DNA of 9,749 nucleotides from the NCBI GenBank assembly GCA_050262615.1, contig JBLNEL010000453.1, positions 1 to 9,749 on the forward strand. The letters run 5' to 3'. The translations under genes were made by a program, and so were the position numbers. This document shows positions 5,281 to 9,749 of this stretch, in pieces; position 1 is the stretch's first letter, and every line of letters starts with the position of its first letter. The notes beneath the pieces are model-generated. The model was not told where the DNA came from. It did no database searches and was given only the letters and a program-made list of their open reading frames with translations. This DNA is from JAUZPB01 sp050262615 (GTDB taxonomy: Bacteria > Bacteroidota > Ignavibacteria > Ignavibacteriales > SURF-24).

Positions 5281-6534
5281 TTAAGCTGATTTTCTGTCGG
5301 CTTCAATGTAGATAGGTTTTGCATTATCCATAACTGTGTCTTTTGTTATAATGCATTTATCCACATTTTCCATAGATGGAAGATCATACATAATATCAAG
5401 CAGAAAATCCTCAACAATTGAGCGTAAAGCTCTGGCTCCTGTTTTTCTTTCAATAGCTTTGGTTACGATTGCTTCGATTGCAAAAGGATCAAATTCCAGT
5501 TCAACGCCTTCCATCAGGAAGAGTTTCTTATACTGTTTTAATATTGCATTTTTAGGTTCAACAAGAATGTTCTTTAAGGCTTCCCTTGAAAGAGACTGCA
5601 GTGGAGCTAATACCGGGAGACGACCGATAAGCTCTGGAATAAGTCCGTATTTCAGAAGGTCCTCAGGCTGAACCATGCTTATCATATCGTCCTGAGTCAT
5701 ATCATGGCTGCCGGAGATCTCAGAACCGAAGCCCATTTTATTTTTATTTATTCTTGAAGCAATAATATTTTCAACCCCTGCAAAAGCGCCGCCTACGATA
5801 AACAGGATATTCTTTGTATTTACATTAATTAAGCTCTGTTCAGGATGTTTGCGTCCTCCTCTTGGGGGGACTCCTGCGACCGTTCCTTCAAGTATCTTTA
5901 AGAGTGCCTGCTGAACTCCCTCGCCTGAAACGTCACGGGTAATAGATGTACTTTCACTTTTGCGTGCAATTTTATCAATTTCATCGATATAAACGATACC
6001 TTTCTGAGCACGTTCAAGGTTGTAATCAGCCGCCTGCAGCAATCTTACAAGCACGGTTTCAACGTCGTCGCCTACATAACCGGCTTCAGTAAGAGTTGTA
6101 GCATCTGCAATCGCAAAAGGCACATCAAGTATTTTGGCTAAGGTTTGTGCAAGCAATGTCTTACCTACGCCAGTAGGTCCGATTAGGAGAATATTGCTTT
6201 TTTCTATCTCAACATCGTCCAGTTCGAAGAAAGTGGATTTAGACTGAACTCTTTTATAATGGTTATAAACTGCCACAGAAAGTACTTTTTTTGCTCTGTC
6301 CTGGTCAATTACATACTCATCAAGGTTCTTTTTAATCATTTCCGGTGTCAGGACATAATCGTTCTTAGTTTTACCGGAATAAGCGGCGAGGTTATTTTTC
6401 AGAATATCAACGCTCGTTGAAATACAGATATCACAGATATAAACATCAGGACCAGCTACCATGCTTGAGACCTCACTGCCGTCCCGTCCGCAAAAGGAGC
6501 ATTTAACAGTCCTGTTATTCGTCTTTTTACTCAT
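5281..6534 (-). CDS. clpX: ATP-dependent Clp protease ATP-binding subunit ClpX
   Basis: This is a full-length 417-residue ClpX, the AAA+ unfoldase that recognises tagged substrates and feeds them to the ClpP peptidase in the cytoplasm. The N-terminal zinc-binding domain has Cys12, Cys15, Cys34 and Cys37. The AAA+ module follows, with Walker A GPTGVGKT (119-126), pore loop GYVG (152-155), Walker B VYIDEID (181-187), the RKH pore loop (228-230), arginine finger region IGRLP with Arg305, and sensor 2 GARALR (366-371). The ClpP-docking loop reads MGF (267-269) rather than the commoner IGF, a mild change that keeps the Gly-Phe pair. All catalytic elements are intact. The ATG (6534-6532) overlaps the TGA of the upstream TPR gene by four bases (ATGA), which suggests translational coupling. 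clpP is not in the window, although clpX often follows clpP in other bacteria. A strong terminator lies 20 nt beyond the stop. Confidence 0.98.
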   Translation of the reverse strand: MSKKTNNRTVKCSFCGRDGSEVSSMVAGPDVYICDICISTSVDILKNNLAAYSGKTKNDYVLTPEMIKKNLDEYVIDQDRAKKVLSVAVYNHYKRVQSKSTFFELDDVEIEKSNILLIGPTGVGKTLLAQTLAKILDVPFAIADATTLTEAGYVGDDVETVLVRLLQAADYNLERAQKGIVYIDEIDKIARKSESTSITRDVSGEGVQQALLKILEGTVAGVPPRGGRKHPEQSLINVNTKNILFIVGGAFAGVENIIASRINKNKMGFGSEISGSHDMTQDDMISMVQPEDLLKYGLIPELIGRLPVLAPLQSLSREALKNILVEPKNAILKQYKKLFLMEGVELEFDPFAIEAIVTKAIERKTGARALRSIVEDFLLDIMYDLPSMENVDKCIITKDTVMDNAKPIYIEADRKSA

Positions 6535-8393
6535 AGATTGTTACTCGACTTTTTTTTCATTTCATTAATATTTTCTCTGGCCTCATCAAGATATAAGGAG
6601 TTTGGGAATTTTGCAAGTAAATTTTCGTAAGATTCCACTGCTTTTGCCGCATCATTCATTGAATACTGATATACTTCACCCAGCAGGAAGACTGCCTTAT
6701 CGGCATAAATATTCTTATCACCCTGGGATGAAATTGCCGAAAGAAGCGTTATTGTATTTGGCAGGTCATTCAATGCCAGTGCCATTTCAGCATATCTTAA
6801 TGCAGCGAGATCCTTAACTGTAAGGAGGTTCTCGTTACTAGACAGTTTAGAATAGATTTCCGAAGCTGCCTTAAATTTCTTCTGGAATGCGAACAATTCA
6901 GCCTCAGCAAATTGCGAAAGGCTGAGTGAATCGTTTTTTGTCGTATTTATCAGAAGAGAAAGTTCAATTGCATCGTTTGTATAATTTTCATTAAAGTTAC
7001 TTTCTACGTTCTTTAAAAGGTCATTTGCGCCTGAAAAGTTTCCGTTCCAGAACTGTATTCTGGCTTTCATATATGTAGAGAGGTTTTTATCAGAAGACTG
7101 AGCCCTGGGGCTTTCTAAAATTTTATCATAATAATCCAGGGCCTGTGCAAGGTCTCCTCTTAAAATTGCAATATCGGCAAGTTTTGTATACGAGGGCACA
7201 GTAAACGGGGATATCTGGCTGTAGCTTACCACTTTCTTTAAAGATTCTTCTGCCCCGGTAAAGTCAGAAAGCCTTTCAAGTTTAATTGATCCTATCCTGA
7301 AATATGATTCATATGCAACTTCAAGTCCGTCATATTGGCTGATAAGGTCACTATAGGCCGCAATAACCTCCTGATAATCCTTTGGATTCTGAGCCTGGTA
7401 GGAATAAAAAGGCTTCCAGTCATTTCCCGTAATATTGTTTTTCTGGTCGACAGCCATCTCCAGGGTTTTTGCATAGCCAATTTTTGCACCGGGAGCAAAC
7501 GGAGAGTTGGGATAATCCTCAAAGATCTTTTTGTAAGCTTTAGAAGCCTCCTCTGAATGGCCGTCTTTAAGAGCCCGCTCAGCAAAATTATAGAGCTCAG
7601 AACCTGTATTTTTGTTCATTTCGTCGATCTTAAGGTAAGTTTCATAAGCATCTTTATAGCGGCCTGCTTCCATATAAAGCCATCCAAGCAGAAGAAACAG
7701 ATTAATGTCCTCATTCTTATTAGTCCACTCCTCAATTACTTCAATTGTCTGCTTCTGTGCATCAGCTTTATTGATATAAGAAGAAAGTCTGGTTTCAACC
7801 ATCACCAGTTGTGAAGGATCTTTAGATATAAGGAAAGCAAGTTCTGAGGCAGCTTCTTTATACTTCATCAGCATTGCAAAAATATTAGCTATATCAAGCG
7901 AGAAGTTAAATGAGTCGTTTGATACCTTTTTACCCTGCTGCAGTATTTCAACTGCCTTATCGAAGGCCCTTCTTTCGATAGCATAATTAGCTATAACACG
8001 GTAAACCATCGGTTTATCTGAAAAGATCTTTATTGCTTCATCCCAGCTCTCATATGCTTTTGTCTCATCGCCTTTAAGGTAATAAGAAGAACCCAGGAGT
8101 CCATACATATTAATATCCTGCGGGACTGACTTAAGTCTTTGCTGGATAATTGATATAGAAGCGTCATAATCTTTAAGCTGTATATACACGCGGTTCAAAG
8201 CGTCAAAGAACTGGAAGTTATCCGGCTGTTGTTTGAAGACAGATTCATAGACAGATTTTGCCTTTTGAAAATCGCCAGCCTGCTCATAGCTTTGACCCAG
8301 TCTGAACCTGTTAAATAAGTCGCCGGTTTGTGCCCTGTATGCAGTTAGAAAGCCAAAAGTGAAGAATAAAAAAATGACAATTTTTAATTTCAT
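6531..8393 (-). CDS. Exported tetratricopeptide-repeat (TPR) protein
   Basis: This 620-residue protein begins with a Sec signal peptide (hydrophobic residues 4-18, likely cleavage near TAYRA-Q, residue 21). There is no lipobox cysteine, so it is probably periplasmic rather than a lipoprotein. The rest is built almost wholly of TPR helices. Clear units lie at about 28-60 (LGQSYEQAGDFQKAKSVYES), 61-93, 95-128, 230-260, 266-297 and 361-392. Others are at 399-429 (LADIAILRGDLAQALDYYDK) and 565-600, the last two helices resembling the BamD-like pattern ending FPNSLYLDEA. TPR arrays bind partner proteins; no enzyme domain is visible and the partner is unknown. It is the first gene of the operon and its TGA overlaps the clpX ATG. 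Pairing an exported scaffold with a cytoplasmic unfoldase is unusual and may only reflect shared transcription. The start has a weak GGAT about 11 nt upstream. Confidence 0.92.
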   Translation of the reverse strand: MKLKIVIFLFFTFGFLTAYRAQTGDLFNRFRLGQSYEQAGDFQKAKSVYESVFKQQPDNFQFFDALNRVYIQLKDYDASISIIQQRLKSVPQDINMYGLLGSSYYLKGDETKAYESWDEAIKIFSDKPMVYRVIANYAIERRAFDKAVEILQQGKKVSNDSFNFSLDIANIFAMLMKYKEAASELAFLISKDPSQLVMVETRLSSYINKADAQKQTIEVIEEWTNKNEDINLFLLLGWLYMEAGRYKDAYETYLKIDEMNKNTGSELYNFAERALKDGHSEEASKAYKKIFEDYPNSPFAPGAKIGYAKTLEMAVDQKNNITGNDWKPFYSYQAQNPKDYQEVIAAYSDLISQYDGLEVAYESYFRIGSIKLERLSDFTGAEESLKKVVSYSQISPFTVPSYTKLADIAILRGDLAQALDYYDKILESPRAQSSDKNLSTYMKARIQFWNGNFSGANDLLKNVESNFNENYTNDAIELSLLINTTKNDSLSLSQFAEAELFAFQKKFKAASEIYSKLSSNENLLTVKDLAALRYAEMALALNDLPNTITLLSAISSQGDKNIYADKAVFLLGEVYQYSMNDAAKAVESYENLLAKFPNSLYLDEARENINEMKKKSSNNL

Positions 8394-8567
8394 AATGTAA
8401 ATATCCGGAAATGGGGAGTTCTATTCAAGGCAAAATATAAAAATACATATGCCAAAGGATCCACTATATGCTTAAGCCGTTTTACTTTTTGAATTATAAT
8501 TATATATTTTATTAAAAAATGTCCTTTTAAGAAATATTTTTCAACAAAAGAATAAAGGAGGCAGAGG
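8394..8567. promoter_or_regulatory. Divergent promoter region between the TPR-clpX operon and fbaB
   Basis: This 174-bp gap must hold promoters for both directions. It becomes very AT-rich from about 8480 and includes the palindrome AATTATAATT (8492-8501). A weak plus-strand pair, TTTACT (8481-8486) and TATATT (8503-8508) with 16 nt between, is possible for fbaB but not convincing. A strong ribosome-binding site AAAGGAGG (8554-8561) sits 6 nt before the fbaB ATG. I see no riboswitch-like structure or small ORF. Confidence 0.4.
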
Positions 8568-9617
8568 ATGACAGAAAGAATTCAGAAATTGCTTGGCAAG
8601 GAGGCTGAAAAGTTATTATCCTATAAGGCAGTTTTTCCCAAAGAGCAGCTTCATTTACCGGGACCTGATTTTGTTGACAGGGTATTTTATCATACAGACA
8701 GAAATATTAATGTTTTGAAGAATCTTGAGTGGATTTTTCAGACAGGGCGCTTAAGGGGTACGGGATATTTATCAATACTGCCTGTTGATCAGGGTATAGA
8801 ACATTCAGCCGGGGCATCGTTTGCACCTAATCCTGAATATTTTGATCCTGAAAACATAGTGAAGCTTGCAGTTGAGGGAGGCTGCAATGCCTGTGCCTCC
8901 ACGTTAGGTGTACTTGGAATGGTATCCAGGAAATATGCCCACAAAATACCATTTATTGTAAAGATAAATCACAATGAACTTCTTACTTTCCCCAATAAAT
9001 ATGATCAGATCATGTTTGGCGATGTCGAACAGGCATATGATATGGGTGCAGCTGCCGTAGGAGCTACAATATATTTTGGATCAGAGGAAAGCGACAGACA
9101 AATAATGGAAGTAAGTGAAGCATTCAAGTATGCACATGAGCTGGGACTTGTTACTGTCTTATGGTGTTATCTGCGTAATTCAGGCTTTAAGACTGACAAA
9201 GACTACTCATTAGCCGCTGACCTTACAGGGCAGGCAAATCATCTTGGAGTAACAATAGAAGCTGATATAATAAAACAGAAACTGCCTGAAAATAACGGCG
9301 GATTTAAGTCCCTGAAGTTTGGAAAGTTTGATGAAAAGATGTACAAAAATCTTACAACAGACAACCCTATTGATCTGACGCGTTACCAGGTAATAAATAA
9401 TTATATGGGGCGGGCAGGATTGATAAACAGCGGTGGAGCTTCTTCAGGCGAGAATGATTTTGCCGAAGCCGCCAGGACAGCTGTGATAAACAAACGTGCA
9501 GGTGGAATGGGATTAATTTCCGGACGCAAAGCTTTCCAAAGACCGATGAAGGAAGGCATTGAGCTGCTTAATATTATTCAGGATGTTTATTTATCTAATG
9601 ATATAACTGTAGCTTGA
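8568..9617 (+). CDS. fbaB: Class I fructose-bisphosphate aldolase (FbaB/DhnA type)
   Basis: This 349-residue cytoplasmic enzyme matches the E. coli FbaB form (350 residues) along its whole length. It makes and cleaves fructose 1,6-bisphosphate from dihydroxyacetone phosphate and glyceraldehyde 3-phosphate, through a Schiff-base lysine and without a metal. Visible blocks are LPVDQGIEHSAGASF (71-85) with the conserved Asp74; VKINHNELL (131-139); and VLWCYLRNSGF (197-207) with the Trp199-x-Tyr201 pair that places the proton donor. ADLTGQANH (217-225) precedes ADIIKQKLPENNGG (232-245), whose Lys236-x-Lys238 contains the Schiff-base lysine, more likely Lys238. MGRAGLINSGGASSGE (280-295) and GGMGLISGRKAF (312-323) form the phosphate-binding C-terminal part. 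A strong AAAGGAGG 6 nt upstream fixes the start. It serves glycolysis or gluconeogenesis. No terminator is visible before the window end; instead the heptamer array begins 8 nt after the stop. Confidence 0.96.
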   Translation: MTERIQKLLGKEAEKLLSYKAVFPKEQLHLPGPDFVDRVFYHTDRNINVLKNLEWIFQTGRLRGTGYLSILPVDQGIEHSAGASFAPNPEYFDPENIVKLAVEGGCNACASTLGVLGMVSRKYAHKIPFIVKINHNELLTFPNKYDQIMFGDVEQAYDMGAAAVGATIYFGSEESDRQIMEVSEAFKYAHELGLVTVLWCYLRNSGFKTDKDYSLAADLTGQANHLGVTIEADIIKQKLPENNGGFKSLKFGKFDEKMYKNLTTDNPIDLTRYQVINNYMGRAGLINSGGASSGENDFAEAARTAVINKRAGGMGLISGRKAFQRPMKEGIELLNIIQDVYLSNDITVA

Positions 9618-9625
9618 TTCCTTTA

Positions 9626-9740
9626 TCAGTCCATAGTCCAATGTCCAAAGTCCGCGAAGCGCCCGCCTACGGCGTGGCATAGTCGAAGGACGAGGGACAG
9701 GAGACTGGGGACGGGAGACGAGAGACGAGGGACGGGAGAA
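9626..9740. repeat. Degenerate heptamer repeat array around a GC-rich hairpin
   Basis: Four exact-length 7-nt units of pattern NNNGTCC run from 9626 to 9653. A GC-rich centre (9654-9677) contains CGCC-TAC-GGCG (9664-9674), whose stem extends to GCC/GGC with a one-base bulge, and a small CGC-GAA-GCG stem (9653-9661). A CATAGTC unit at 9678-9684 leads in phase into seven 7-nt units of pattern NNNNGAC (mostly GRGRGAC), at 9685-9733, plus a partial unit to 9740. GTCC on the left is the complement of GGAC on the right, so the two arms are inverted relative to each other and could fold together. Base composition is very unlike the surrounding genes. The layout resembles the short tandemly repeated heptamers known from cyanobacteria in period only. 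It may continue past the window edge. Confidence 0.85.
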
Positions 9741-9749
9741 TACAAAAAT

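Noticed and set aside
9626..9740. Heptamer array as a CRISPR
   Set aside because: Units are 7 nt, with no 23-40 nt repeats, no unique spacers and no cas genes nearby.
1..9749. Defence system, prophage or integrative element
   Set aside because: No integrase, transposase, nuclease, toxin-antitoxin or phage gene is seen, and all recognisable genes are chromosomal housekeeping or metabolic types.

Overview
The window looks like a chromosomal stretch from a free-living bacterium of the Bacteroidota / Ignavibacteriota / Chlorobiota group. This placement is inferred from three things: AT-rich sequence, signal peptides ending in Ala-Gln, and a secreted protein family I associate with that group. 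There is no plasmid, phage, transposase or CRISPR signature. I see no rRNA or tRNA gene, and every gap between genes is under 300 bases. All genes but one are intact; the tspO-like gene is cut by the left edge of the window.

Layout, left to right. Positions 1-1519 hold a leftward cluster: a GNAT acetyltransferase, then lspA (lipoprotein signal peptidase) 30 nt further on, then a TspO/MBR membrane protein running off the edge. Positions 1665-3041 hold nhaA, a Na+/H+ antiporter, on the plus strand, divergent from the GNAT gene. It ends in a 12-bp hairpin that contains its own stop codon. Positions 3119-5073 hold a leftward pair, convergent with nhaA: an exported protein of unknown function (a family I recall being labelled 'asparagine synthetase B', which the sequence does not support) followed by a fumarylacetoacetate hydrolase family enzyme. 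Positions 5231-8393 hold a leftward operon, an exported TPR protein followed by clpX with a 4-nt ATGA overlap, closed by a strong intrinsic terminator. Positions 8568-9617 hold a plus-strand class I fructose-bisphosphate aldolase (fbaB type), divergent from the TPR gene. The window ends in an unusual array of degenerate heptamers around a GC-rich hairpin.

The genes are mostly housekeeping: envelope lipoprotein maturation, ion homeostasis, proteolysis, glycolysis and gluconeogenesis, and small-molecule catabolism. They do not form one pathway. The less ordinary material is non-coding or structural. It comprises the heptamer array after fbaB, two independent short tandem duplications that copy a stop codon and its surroundings (after the GNAT gene and after the FAH gene), a 5' leader in which a perfect Shine-Dalgarno is placed for a CUG rather than the first AUG and can be paired in a hairpin, and the TPR-clpX coupling. 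I did not find a convincing new multi-gene system.
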